A stretch of 44,678 nt of DNA from an uncultured Clostridia bacterium. GTDB lineage: Bacteria > Bacillota > Clostridia > Christensenellales > UBA3700. Shown here in pieces: positions 33,201 to 39,618 of this stretch. Both the position numbers and the translations under genes were made by a program. The stretch covers positions 1-44,678 of the forward strand of contig CAMWQA010000005.1 of assembly GCA_947176265.1 (NCBI GenBank), in the 5' to 3' direction. Positions within the stretch are counted from its first letter, which is position 1; each line of letters begins with the position of its first letter. The notes beneath the pieces were generated by a model. That model had not been told where the DNA came from. It did no database searches and worked only from the letters and a program-made list of their open reading frames with translations.

Positions 33201-35986
33201 GCAGTACCCTTGCTTGCGTATACTCTGTCGCGGTCTTGCAACACGACCGTGATTGGACGGCGCAAAATCGTAAATTCGCACTTCATATCGTCTTCGTCAA
33301 CCGCATAGTTCTCATTGGTGCAAGTTACGTAAGCTTCGTAAGTTCCTGCGTATATAGCTTCGTTCTTTTCGAGCGCAACAGAATTGCCCTCAGAGTCTTT
33401 GCCCGGGCCGCTGATTCTGACGGCTGACAAAGACGAACTCGTACCGCTGAGGAGATCGCTTTCTACGATTGCTGCGCTAGGTCTCTTTCCGCCTTCGCCG
33501 TTGTAATACATATTTGGTTTTTGAGTCCATTGTACACTAACGGATTTGGGATCGACCTTATAAGCCTTGCTTGCGTCGTTTGTAAATGTAATATTGGCAA
33601 TTCTGTCATTCCAAGTTGTATTCTTTGTATAACCGATAGCGTACTCGCCCACTTTGACGTAACCGTCCGCAAGCGTAGTACCCGAAACGCTGAACGTGCA
33701 AATATCTTTAAGATACGTCTTTATGTCAGCCCAAGCCGTTGCGTTAAGCACTTTGGCGGTCTTGGTCAACATATTGTCGATAATGCCCTCTGAATCCAAC
33801 AAGGTATCGCCGTAATATTGACTATAGGTATCGACGGTCAATTGAATATTTGCCTTAGAAATAGTCACGTCAAAGCTAGATGCAAAATCGTTGTGATTTG
33901 CCGCGCTAGCCTTATAGTATACGGTATACGCGCCTACGTTTGTTATAGATACCGACGACGCGTCAGTCCAAGTAATGTCGTTGACGTTTTTGCCGGCTTC
34001 GTCCAAGACGTAGACTATCGTCATTGGGTTGCCGTCGGAATAATAGCCTTCAAACTCAACCGTCTTGTCTGCCTTAAGCGCCGAATTTAAATCGATGGTA
34101 TAAGCAGAATTTTTGAATTCAAAGGTCTTGTTTTCAATAATTCCTTCTTTTAAGGACATAGAAGCTTTTGCAATCTCTACGGTAAAGCTTCCCGTAATAT
34201 CGCTGTGGTTGGTTGCCGTAATCTTGTAATATACTGTATATGTACCCGCATTCTTTAAAGCGACCGTATTGCCTGCAGTAACTCCCGTCCAAGTAATACC
34301 CGTTGCAGGATTCTTACCCGCCTCGTCTACTTTGACATAAACCTGTCTCGGATTGTCCGTAGAATTGTAATAATTGTTGAATTGATTATCCGCCAAAGAC
34401 GTCCCCCATCCGCTTTGCAGAGCCGACGCTACGGTAACGTTGAAATCATTATTTTCGTAAGTATAATCAACTTTACTCTTTAGCACGCCAGTTTTAAACG
34501 CCATTTGCGCAGAAGTGATAGTATATGTACCTATTTTCTTATAATCAGTATTTTTGCCTGACCAACAGAATTTCATGCTGTCGACAGTCTTTGGTTGAGC
34601 GTAGACTTCGTACTCGCCAACGTTTTTCATTTCGGTTACAGTCGAACCGTTGAGTTTATATTGAATATTAAAATATTTGTTGCTGCTTGTGCCAAATCTT
34701 CCCAAAGCACTGGAAGCTGGAGTACGGCTTGAGCCGTTATAAGTTACGCTACCTCTACTTGCGCTTTGCTCGGAAGTCGTAGGTACTGTAAGTTGGAAAT
34801 CGTAATCATCCAACTCTTTGGCAGCAGTATTGATTTGCTCTTGCGTAACTTCTCTGTCCGTAAGCACTTTTTTTCTTGACGTAAGATAGTTAGCTGCAGC
34901 GTCAGCAAGCGCATTATCCCCGCTCAACGTCTTAAAAAGTTGTACGTTGTCTTCAAATCTTTTTACAGCTGCGTCTAATTTCGACTTGTCATAAACATAA
35001 ATATTTACTCTAATGTCGTTAGCAATTCTGCCATGTTCATTTTGCGTAACTGTTTGCCCCGATGAATTCGTATACGGATAGTTATTTACATACAAAGCGT
35101 TTGATTTTGTATACTCTACATTGTTTATTTTTACTTTGTCATTGTTCTCAGTCTTAAAAGGAGCTATACTGTGAAATACGCCAGTACCGGGACCGCCATT
35201 CTTACTACCCCACAACCAGTCGCCAAAGTGCGCCTGACCGGTACAGTCTTTCCATCCATTAGAATAATATTGATTGAACGCCAAAATCCTTCCGCAACCA
35301 AGTTGGAATACGCTTTGTTTAGCGGTATATCCTCCGTTTGAGTTAGCAGTAGGATAATAATCTGATTTTACGCTTCCTTTAATAGGAACTTTTACTGCGA
35401 TATTTACATCTCTACCATAAATCAATGATGTTGTGTTTGTAGTTCCGCCATACGATTTTGAAGCGCAATAGTTCGGGTTATCTGACAATGTCTCGGTCTC
35501 TGCCCCGGAATCATTCAATCTAACTTTTTTAACTGAGCCATATTGGTCAAACACAGCATGCATCGCACCCGCTTCTCCCGATGGCGCGCCTGAATTGAAG
35601 TAACCGAATAGATGGTCAAACGCCCAAATTTGATTATCACCTGTAGCACTAGTCAACGACCAACCGTCGTAGGCGAAATAATATCCTGCATTTGTAAGAT
35701 TTTCACTCTTGTCAATATAAATAGTCTTGGGATAAAGGACCTTCAAATCGCCTTTATCGCTACCATTGTTTTTGTCTAAAGTAAAATAGGCAATTGATAC
35801 ATTATCAAATCCGTACGATGCTTGGTCAATCGTATAATTAAGCGCTGTAGTTGCCATCGCGACGTCGTTATCCTGATACGTCTTGGGGACGTTTGTTAAA
35901 ACCCCCGCCGTAACAGCAACGACTGCAACAAGCATAATAGACAGCGTAACCCACGCCGTAATTTTGCGTCCTTTGCTAATTTTCAT
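27206..35986 (-). CDS. Giant MBG/Ig-like repeat surface protein
   Basis: A 2926-residue exported protein. A basic N-terminus and hydrophobic segment (about 7-33) form the signal peptide. A unique N-terminal region follows to ~330, then a helical FIVAR-like stretch (about 335-400, with KKVLTDREVTQEQINTAAKELD). From ~405 to ~2870 it is a chain of MBG/YDG-type Ig-like repeats, marked by YNG/YTG/YGD motifs, GxYT/GEYTxT strands and AxNHxD turns; the last few units are about 75 residues each. The C-terminus has a membrane helix (about 2890-2913) and a basic tail (KKKHKGGAV), with no LPXTG, so it is membrane-anchored and not sortase-linked. It may act in adhesion or as a surface stalk. ATG at 35986 with AGGAGGG. 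First gene of a two-gene operon. Confidence 0.92.
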   Translation of the reverse strand: MKISKGRKITAWVTLSIMLVAVVAVTAGVLTNVPKTYQDNDVAMATTALNYTIDQASYGFDNVSIAYFTLDKNNGSDKGDLKVLYPKTIYIDKSENLTNAGYYFAYDGWSLTSATGDNQIWAFDHLFGYFNSGAPSGEAGAMHAVFDQYGSVKKVRLNDSGAETETLSDNPNYCASKSYGGTTNTTSLIYGRDVNIAVKVPIKGSVKSDYYPTANSNGGYTAKQSVFQLGCGRILAFNQYYSNGWKDCTGQAHFGDWLWGSKNGGPGTGVFHSIAPFKTENNDKVKINNVEYTKSNALYVNNYPYTNSSGQTVTQNEHGRIANDIRVNIYVYDKSKLDAAVKRFEDNVQLFKTLSGDNALADAAANYLTSRKKVLTDREVTQEQINTAAKELDDYDFQLTVPTTSEQSASRGSVTYNGSSRTPASSALGRFGTSSNKYFNIQYKLNGSTVTEMKNVGEYEVYAQPKTVDSMKFCWSGKNTDYKKIGTYTITSAQMAFKTGVLKSKVDYTYENNDFNVTVASALQSGWGTSLADNQFNNYYNSTDNPRQVYVKVDEAGKNPATGITWTGVTAGNTVALKNAGTYTVYYKITATNHSDITGSFTVEIAKASMSLKEGIIENKTFEFKNSAYTIDLNSALKADKTVEFEGYYSDGNPMTIVYVLDEAGKNVNDITWTDASSVSITNVGAYTVYYKASAANHNDFASSFDVTISKANIQLTVDTYSQYYGDTLLDSEGIIDNMLTKTAKVLNATAWADIKTYLKDICTFSVSGTTLADGYVKVGEYAIGYTKNTTWNDRIANITFTNDASKAYKVDPKSVSVQWTQKPNMYYNGEGGKRPSAAIVESDLLSGTSSSLSAVRISGPGKDSEGNSVALEKNEAIYAGTYEAYVTCTNENYAVDEDDMKCEFTILRRPITVVLQDRDRVYASKGTATAVWNKYTSTDLTNNKDDEVYSATIDTTIVKDGSGVLVDAATSVFNITNNATEDDYTSTTESERYFKVKTYALTLTLTNKNYVLTDASETTADFVINPAEIGCGIQSITSKVYNGQDQSIAMSNNSTNVTLQGYEATHRDGVKIQYKTSSEGAYADAVTRKDYGTTTVYYKITAPNHEALEGQYTASISRASISITLTTSNVTATYGDAVPTSAQLIEKLGITLNWTSESAKIADINSRIAFALANVTDRRANVGDYSLTHKYIGEEVGKTNFNITYVDECGIDVYTIEPKSLYVEWKQSGGNWAANGMDYSYDGTAPVFTPVAPDTLEDGTENVVVIDATNRDTITLAEIQLDDDIVGSYPVSTSLSNADNIKNYTIQNPTATFKIVKRVVNIYAKNQTAVYGRAKTVAFASTLVSDKLANAKWAYPADVTDANKFLGDDYSAYRLTSEAQSAPEGSYKDADKYSIELEIVDKNVAANYDAKIITDGAPEDRKAVFEITPAAIHFGASRFNIDFDEPTENNFVTKTQMKNTIDTTLKTSLDEFTVEMSDIFKDDDAQYSSIDNVPTANWVSTQTTDIGDDITKVGVYYVWVRITHHCAIHNHSNYETFETKVQVNILSGWASIKIVGKVEDAEYGNDVHNSKKIFKSLKDGGLTVYGGIKLDAVNYKPFTLDILEEYVNNDYVEFYVLNSDASKMKKNAAYGEYTIEINVKDNTQEFQNFRFLDEDAKANTDKPTTNTNAYVVGQRTIGMIWGQMDEVYGEHSETSYSHTYTLDNLLDGDDVGYTTEYSKFIDGNWVVVSHSETLAVGKYKVEIKTIDHPDYKLPTGGLYKEFTISKREVVIVLKDRELMYGNENAQKGTTIENYLNTRIQGFDRYTVDGKNADGTMQAGKYDFLAGDNVANIFRFKLGEYTLDSKYSYLFAGDYDITIENTSLNYDVKIKDAKLGKLTITKSTGMTYARDFITSKVYQGKEINVVDPIGNVFNYINLVGDEDKLLEGKDAKTIVEYKLKGEDDSKYDPEYKVKDAGDYTVIIKVDEPNHTVKEFEVTLSVAQAYVVINMTPTAEKEYGDTEQDVLDKEEDAEIDTFSKWLVKHCNITLTAYDKQGGAKITVENIKNDFEFKVVAKGNGNSTALEIGSYGVGTYRVYHRPNVEKDGKNVMDNYIVDYVEDAEADNGYCNSDAYKIIPKKVSEVVWTTTNHIDGVDNKFEFSNSRPSVTATYTLIGEESATTIPLKFTNANNEAVTSYGVGKYYATIDIDTDDSRYVKLANYDFDDVEAYEFEVVAKKVTVIIKNQSLEYGKTDTKVGEWDWSDQFTRVEAGTFVGNPVELYIDHKTDKKYYDVGEYHIAGKCVSSNYDIDFRGEDENGQAGNNHYAIFEVTPADMSVSYPRHSVPYDGKAFSVDVKSILAANEKYSLKGEGDVLWNSATVTYKQEDGSYTSDIAVINGLADGLVVEYKVQIANHNDYEGSITIDIIPAKIVVNIAKGATSVYGDSLLASDKLFEYATLDTEESSISVDIKSIMTLKVVTSGNVNKGNYNIGFTLKSGCEGLYEVELVGEESAYAVTAKTLTLSWVYAGAFEYDGTDKEISYTLDGIVGQDEVVVSDLTNYLFTDAGEYTATASRLNNGNYVLAQEAKLNWTINPKSVEIDWVAGDFTYNGSAHTLDTPTVKDNQLVGDDACDIKVTAEDAINAGEHIATAESLNGNYVISNNSFKFVIKQAGVSIDWKETQLTYNGKEQAPAAEVKAGLFGEDKCNVVVSGAQKNAGDKYTATATLDNSNYKIDGDATCEFKITAKAITFTWANTDTLKYTGEAQAPTAVAVGAEGDDEIEFVIEGAQVNAGTGYTATVTGVNNDNYIINEAQQTSMTTNYSIGKGTNEFVEFVAPDKNSDKLPWTGKDKPDAKWGDVTVKYYSDADCTQEVTDIDNAGEGTYWVKLTVAGTDNYDEISQVFEVVVEGGLNLIIIIVGAVVSLVLLVGAIAVVKSTNKKKHKGGAV

Positions 35987-36053
35987 AATTTCCCTCCTGC
36001 GCTAAAGCGCACTTCATATATAAAATTTAAGAAATTTTAATATTCCATTAGAT

Positions 36054-36082
36054 AGTCTACCACTACAATATACGAAAGTCAA
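36054..36082 (-). promoter_or_regulatory. Promoter of giant surface protein operon
   Basis: Minus strand: TTGACT (36077-36082), 17-bp spacer, TAGACT (36054-36059). It leaves a leader of about 65 nt that ends in the AGGAGGG ribosome site and includes a short GCGCTTTAGCGC palindrome (about 35999-36010). Confidence 0.55.
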
Positions 36083-36101
36083 TAAATAACTTTGTAAAAT
36101 T

Positions 36102-36118
36102 TTGGTAAAATTTACCAA
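36102..36118. promoter_or_regulatory. Palindromic candidate operator upstream of the giant gene
   Basis: TTGGTAAAATTTACCAA is a perfect inverted repeat with 8-bp arms and a 1-bp centre, 19 bp upstream of the -35 of the giant surface protein promoter. The size and position suit a dimeric regulator, but chance is possible in such AT-rich DNA. Confidence 0.4.
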
Positions 36119-36280
36119 TTTTTATTAAATTTGAATACATTCACTTTAATTTGATAAATAATTTTGATAATACTTTAACAATCTAAGGCTTTGTACCCTT
36201 CCAAAAATTGGAAAGTTTAGAGATTTCTCGACTATAGCCAAAATTACAGCATAAAATGGTCAAAATGACAAATTATATGT

Positions 36281-36352
36281 CGCCCTGAGCGAAACGCAGT
36301 GAAGTCGAATGGGGCTCATAAGATTAGATTCTTCGACTGCGCTCAGAATGAC
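36281..36352. repeat. Dispersed repeat module R, copy 2
   Basis: A 72-bp unit nearly identical to 199-270 (about four differences), here followed by module S (in copy 1 S comes before R). Confidence 0.85.
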
Positions 36353-36360
36353 GGTAAGCG

Positions 36361-36392
36361 GATTGAGATTTCTCCACTGCGGTCGAAATGAC
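36361..36392. repeat. Dispersed repeat module S, copy 2
   Basis: A 32-bp unit matching 146-177 except at the centre. Its last 11 bp (GTCGAAATGAC) seed the tandem array that follows. Confidence 0.75.
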
Positions 36393-36444
36393 ATAATTAA
36401 TTGTCGAAATGACATTATAAATAGTCGAAATGACAGCGAAATTA
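36382..36444. repeat. 21-bp tandem array of GTCGAAATGAC
   Basis: The 11-mer GTCGAAATGAC starts at 36382, 36403 and 36424, exactly 21 bp apart, each followed by a diverged AT-rich 10-mer. A decayed fourth start (GTCAAAAC) lies at 36445. Related single copies are at 36259 (GTCAAAATGAC) and about 36583. Confidence 0.75.
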
Positions 36445-36456
36445 GTCAAAACAAAA

Positions 36457-36482
36457 AAAGACGAGAGTATTATCTCGCCTTT
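36457..36482 (-). terminator. Terminator of amino-acid importer operon
   Basis: On the minus strand AAAGGCGAGA, loop TAATAC, TCTCGTCTTT and a T-run: a 10-bp stem with one G-U pair followed by U residues. It lies about 140 nt after the ATPase gene's stop, inside the repeat cluster. Confidence 0.75.
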
Positions 36483-36487
36483 AATAT

Positions 36488-36524
36488 AGATTCTTCGACT
36501 TCACTCCGTTTCGCTCAGAATGAC
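36488..36524. repeat. Diverged R right-arm repeat
   Basis: It starts AGATTCTTCGACTTCACTCC and ends TTTCGCTCAGAATGAC, resembling the right half of module R (for example 36326-36352), with the middle lengthened so that it folds on itself. Confidence 0.6.
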
Positions 36525-36530
36525 AGCAAA

Positions 36531-36573
36531 CGGATTGATATTTCTCCACTCCACTCCGCTCTAGCGAAATGAC
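36531..36573. repeat. Diverged S repeat
   Basis: It starts CGGATTGATATTTCTCCACT and ends GCGAAATGAC, a variant of module S with a duplicated CCACT-like centre. Confidence 0.55.
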
Positions 36574-36620
36574 ATTTTATAATCGAAATGACGTACAAAA
36601 AATCAAAAGTATGAGGACAG

Positions 36621-37697
36621 TTAGAGCACTTTTGACAAAAAGTCCTTTAATCTTTCATTTTTTGGATTGCCGAAAAGCTCTTCGGGAGTATTCTCTTCTA
36701 CGATATTTCCGCCGTCTAAGAAAAGCACCCTATTGGCGACTTCTCTTGCAAAGCCCATCTCGTGAGTGACGATTACCATCGTCATGCCCTCATTAGCAAG
36801 GTCCTTGATGAGCGAAAGCACTTCGCCGACCATCTCTGGGTCAAGCGCAGAGGTAGGCTCGTCAAAGAGCATTACTTCGGGATCCATAACGAGCGCCCTT
36901 GCAATAGCTACTCTTTGCTTCTGTCCGCCGGAAAGTTTGGACGGATATTCGTCTTTCTTGTCAAGAAGTCCTATTCGCTCAAGCAACTTCAAAGCCTTGT
37001 TCGTCGCCTCTTCTTTGGTCTTGAGTTTGAGCTGAATGGGCGAAAGTATCATATTCTGCAAAATCGTCAAGTTGTTGAAAAGATTGAAATGCTGGAATAC
37101 CATACCCACGCGCTGTCTTGCCTTGTTGATATTTATTCCATATCTCGTCTTGTAGTCTTTGACGGCTTTCTTAAATTCTGCGCCCTCGCTCTTCTTGAGT
37201 TTGTCGCCGGATTTGATTTCTATCAAAACCTTTTCAGACAAATTCTCGAGGCTCGTCTTGTCGATGAGGTTGACTGCGTCGTCGTATTTCAGTTTATCTT
37301 TCTCGTCCTTGCCAAGCATAGTCTTGATTTCTTCGACCATACGCTTCTTATAGGTATTTGACTTGACAAGAATACTCTTGTGCAAATAAGGGTCTACGGG
37401 AGTCATGACGCTTGCGTCCAACCATACCTCGCCGTAGGTCGGCTCTTCAAGCAAGTTCATGCACCTGAGCAACGTGCTCTTACCGCTACCCGACGGACCT
37501 ATGATTGCCACCTTTTCGCCCTTGCCTATTGAACACGATATGCCGTTGAGGACTTTGAGATTGCCAAAGTATTTATAGATATTCTTTACGTCTATTATTA
37601 CGCCAATACCAGTGTTGACAATGTCCTCGGATACGTAGACTACGTCTTTGGGCATAACCACGTCGGTTGTGATTGGGGAAACGTTATCTTCTGTCAC
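36621..37697 (-). CDS. Polar amino acid ABC importer ATPase with unusual insertion
   Basis: A 358-residue ATPase of the GlnQ/HisP type that powers amino-acid uptake. It has Walker [12 protein letters not shown] (about 66-75), Q-loop VFQHFNLF (about 200-207), signature LSGGQKQR, Walker [13 protein letters not shown] and the THEMGFA H-loop. Normal members are about 240-250 residues. This one has a ~35-residue N-terminal extension and an extra ~80 charged, Lys-rich, helix-like residues (about 96-188) between GEVWLD and [12 protein letters not shown], where family members have only about ten. All catalytic motifs are intact. The start is GTG at 37697, with AGGAGG 10 nt upstream, overlapping the permease gene by 14 nt. 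Last gene of the importer operon. Confidence 0.92.
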   Translation of the reverse strand: MTEDNVSPITTDVVMPKDVVYVSEDIVNTGIGVIIDVKNIYKYFGNLKVLNGISCSIGKGEKVAIIGPSGSGKSTLLRCMNLLEEPTYGEVWLDASVMTPVDPYLHKSILVKSNTYKKRMVEEIKTMLGKDEKDKLKYDDAVNLIDKTSLENLSEKVLIEIKSGDKLKKSEGAEFKKAVKDYKTRYGININKARQRVGMVFQHFNLFNNLTILQNMILSPIQLKLKTKEEATNKALKLLERIGLLDKKDEYPSKLSGGQKQRVAIARALVMDPEVMLFDEPTSALDPEMVGEVLSLIKDLANEGMTMVIVTHEMGFAREVANRVLFLDGGNIVEENTPEELFGNPKNERLKDFLSKVL

Positions 37698-38391
37698 TTG
37701 CTCTCATCCTCCTCTCAATCAATTTTACTATCAGCGTTATTATATAGACGATTACCAAATAGCACAGCGCAAGCACTATGTATGGCATGAAGTAATCGTA
37801 ATTCGCCGCGCCAATGTTTTGGAAAGCCTTGGTCATATCTATTACGGTAATAAAGGACGCCACCGAAGTCTCCTTGACAAGGGATATAAATTCATTGCCC
37901 AGCGTAGGCAAAATATTCTTGACGGCTTGGGGTATGATGATTTTGAACATTGTCCTGCCGTATCCCATGCCCAACGCTCTGCCCGCTTCCATCTGTCCTT
38001 TGTCGACTGACAAAATACCGCTTCGCATTATCTCGCATACGTACGCGCCGCTGTTCATACCAAACGCCATGACCGCTACGACAACGGGCGGAATGCCGCC
38101 AAGTCCTATCAATGGGAAAATTACGTAATACATGACGAGTAGCTGGACTACCATAGGCGTGCCTCTGAACAATCCAACGTATACGTCCGTCAACTTTGAA
38201 AATATCTTTGCGCTTGTTTTCTTTTGAGGAATGACTTTAGTGACGGCAAGAATTATGCCCAAAACAATGCCTATGACAAGTCCCAAACATGCAATTACAA
38301 GGGTGTTCTTAAAACCGTCAAACACCCTCGTATAGCCGTTGTTTGTGACCATCTGGTCATAAAATGCATTCCAAGATTTAGCTAAATCCAT
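37684..38391 (-). CDS. Amino acid ABC importer permease
   Basis: A 235-residue HisM/GlnP-type membrane subunit with about five hydrophobic segments and the ATPase-coupling EAA-type loop ([37 protein letters not shown], about 132-168). [11 protein letters not shown] is also characteristic. It carries substrate across the membrane using the ATPase encoded next. The ATG at 38391 lies 5 nt after the binding-protein gene and has a weak ribosome site, suggesting translation coupled to that gene. Nothing unusual is seen in length or motifs. Confidence 0.95.
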   Translation of the reverse strand: MDLAKSWNAFYDQMVTNNGYTRVFDGFKNTLVIACLGLVIGIVLGIILAVTKVIPQKKTSAKIFSKLTDVYVGLFRGTPMVVQLLVMYYVIFPLIGLGGIPPVVVAVMAFGMNSGAYVCEIMRSGILSVDKGQMEAGRALGMGYGRTMFKIIIPQAVKNILPTLGNEFISLVKETSVASFITVIDMTKAFQNIGAANYDYFMPYIVLALCYLVIVYIITLIVKLIERRMRASDRR

Positions 38392-38396
38392 TTATC

Positions 38397-39203
38397 TTAT
38401 AAAGCGGCAAGTTTTGCCTCGACGTCCTTAGCAGACTTGCAATTGTCAAAAGTTGTGTCGCTCTTCAAGCAGATGACTACTTGAGTTGCGTCGTAATATG
38501 CGTCGGAGAAAGTTACGCTCTCTGCGCGCTCTTCGCTCCAAGTCAATGCGGCTGCGCCAACGTCAGACTGTCCGTTGCCTACGTTGAGAACTATAGAATC
38601 AAAATCCATGCTGTTGATTACAAGGTCAAATCCGTATTCTTTGCAGAACATGTCCATAACCTCAAGGTCGTATCCCTCAAAACCGTCTCCGCTTACGTTT
38701 TCAAACGGCGGGAAGTCAGGGCTTGTCGCAACAGTCAAAGGATTGGTTGGGTTCTTTGCAGAATAAATTACCTTCTTCTCGTTTGTGCCTTGTACGTACG
38801 CGTTTTGCAAAGCCTTCAATTCAGCGTCGTGGTCTTTCATAAACTTGTTGAGTTTTTCTTTGATACCCTTCGTATCTTTGGGGTTGATTGCAAAACAATA
38901 CTGCTCTTCCGTCAAGCCGTAATCTATTACTTTGACTTTGTCGGCAAATTTAGCGGCGATAGCTTTTGCAGGAGCAATGTCTGTGATGACGTAGCCTATT
39001 CTGCCGTTGATCATATCTTGAACTGCCAAAGTAGCGTTGGGATATTGCACAGGTTGTACGTTGCCCAAATCTTCAGTGTAGAATTGACCGGTAGTTCCCG
39101 ATTGGAAACCAATTTTTACTTTTGAGCTACAACCGGCAAACGCCATACAGCTTACGCCTACGATGGCCATTACCAAAAGAGTTATCAAAACTTTCTTTTT
39201 CAT
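38397..39203 (-). CDS. Amino acid ABC importer binding lipoprotein, circularly permuted
   Basis: A 268-residue lipoprotein (lipobox AFAGC, Cys25) of the polar amino-acid binding family (SBP_bac_3), but with its lobes in permuted order. Residues 28-95 match the canonical second lobe (KIGFQSGTTG with Thr37/38, then ITDIAPAK with Asp75). Residues 96-145 match the canonical C-terminus (YGLTEEQYCFAINP and the final helix). Residues 156-245 match the canonical N-terminus (LTVATSPDFPPFE, GYDLEVMDMF, MDFDS, then ERAESVTFSDAYYDATQVVI with Arg226). The protein stops at KSAKDVEAKL, where lobe 2 would normally begin. The expected ligand contacts are kept, so it should bind a polar amino acid. ATG at 39203 with AGAGG. 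First gene of the importer operon. Confidence 0.9.
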   Translation of the reverse strand: MKKKVLITLLVMAIVGVSCMAFAGCSSKVKIGFQSGTTGQFYTEDLGNVQPVQYPNATLAVQDMINGRIGYVITDIAPAKAIAAKFADKVKVIDYGLTEEQYCFAINPKDTKGIKEKLNKFMKDHDAELKALQNAYVQGTNEKKVIYSAKNPTNPLTVATSPDFPPFENVSGDGFEGYDLEVMDMFCKEYGFDLVINSMDFDSIVLNVGNGQSDVGAAALTWSEERAESVTFSDAYYDATQVVICLKSDTTFDNCKSAKDVEAKLAAL

Positions 39204-39238
39204 AACGTGTTACCTCTTATAAATTTTATTGTATTATC

Positions 39239-39267
39239 ATTCTAACACCATTTTGTGGAGTATGCAA
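39239..39267 (-). promoter_or_regulatory. Possible promoter of importer operon
   Basis: Minus strand: TTGCAT (39262-39267), 17-bp spacer, TAGAAT (39239-39244) with an upstream TG making an extended -10. Confidence 0.4.
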
Positions 39268-39420
39268 GTATTTTTATACACAAATTTTTTATTTTTTTGC
39301 AATTTTTAACCTTAATCTTAATAATTTATGCATAATTATAAATCGGTAATGTATATTTATGCAATTTAATAGTTATTTTGAATATTTATTCGCATATTAT
39401 GGATATTATGCAAAAGGTTT

Positions 39421-39448
39421 GGGATTTCTCGACTTCGCTCGAAATGAC
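39421..39448. repeat. S-type dispersed repeat, palindromic variant
   Basis: It reads GGGATTTCTCGACTTCGCTC then GAAATGAC. It shares the GATTTCTC...GAAATGAC frame with module S but has an internal CGACTTCGCTCG near-palindrome. Confidence 0.65.
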
Positions 39449-39459
39449 AATACCCCCCT

Positions 39460-39618
39460 TCCGCTACTTCGCAGCGCCTTCCCCTCTAGGGGACGGCGAG
39501 AGGCGAGCGCGGAGAACGGTGTGATTTTCGCCCGCTCAAAGGCGAGGTAAAGTCGTCAAGTGTACTTGCCGTACACGTCGACTTTCTGAGACCTGCAGTT
39601 AGGACGGAAGGCGCGCCG
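39460..39618. repeat. GC-rich element T with long hairpin (putative repeat)
   Basis: A GC-rich stretch unlike its surroundings, starting CTTCCGCTACTTCGCAGCGC (compare 281-306), with CCCTCTAGGGG at about 39481-39491 and an interrupted hairpin at 39549-39585 (AAAGTCG and GTGTAC paired with GTACAC and CGACTTT). It abuts the GNAT stop codon. Only its start is repeated within this window, so calling the whole block a repeat is inference. Confidence 0.4.

Larger units (their letters stand above)
35987..36620. other. Repeat-rich intergenic region
   Basis: A 634-bp gap without a supportable gene. From left to right it holds the giant gene's leader and promoter (to 36082), an 8-bp-arm palindrome (36102-36118), an AT-rich stretch (to 36258), repeat modules R and S (36281-36392), a 21-bp-period tandem array (36382-36444), the minus-strand terminator of the importer operon (36457-36482), and degenerate R and S copies (36488-36573). 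Confidence 0.8.
39204..39618. other. Intergenic region with promoter and repeats
   Basis: A 415-bp gap. The left part is AT-rich and carries the importer promoter. 39421-39448 is an S-type repeat. From about 39460 the DNA becomes much more GC-rich and holds module T with a long hairpin, ending at the stop codon of the GNAT gene. No supportable gene. Confidence 0.7.

Noticed and set aside
27206..35986. Giant gene repeats as a CRISPR or mobile array
   Set aside because: Similarity is at the protein level between diverged Ig-like units; the frame is open for 2926 codons.
38481..39125. A 214-codon plus-strand open frame opposite the binding lipoprotein gene
   Set aside because: The minus-strand protein has a signal peptide, a lipobox and family motifs; the opposite frame has none.
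38397..39203. The binding protein as a truncated or frameshifted pseudogene
   Set aside because: The frame is intact with a signal peptide, a ribosome site and each lobe present exactly once with ligand residues kept. Permutation fits better than decay.
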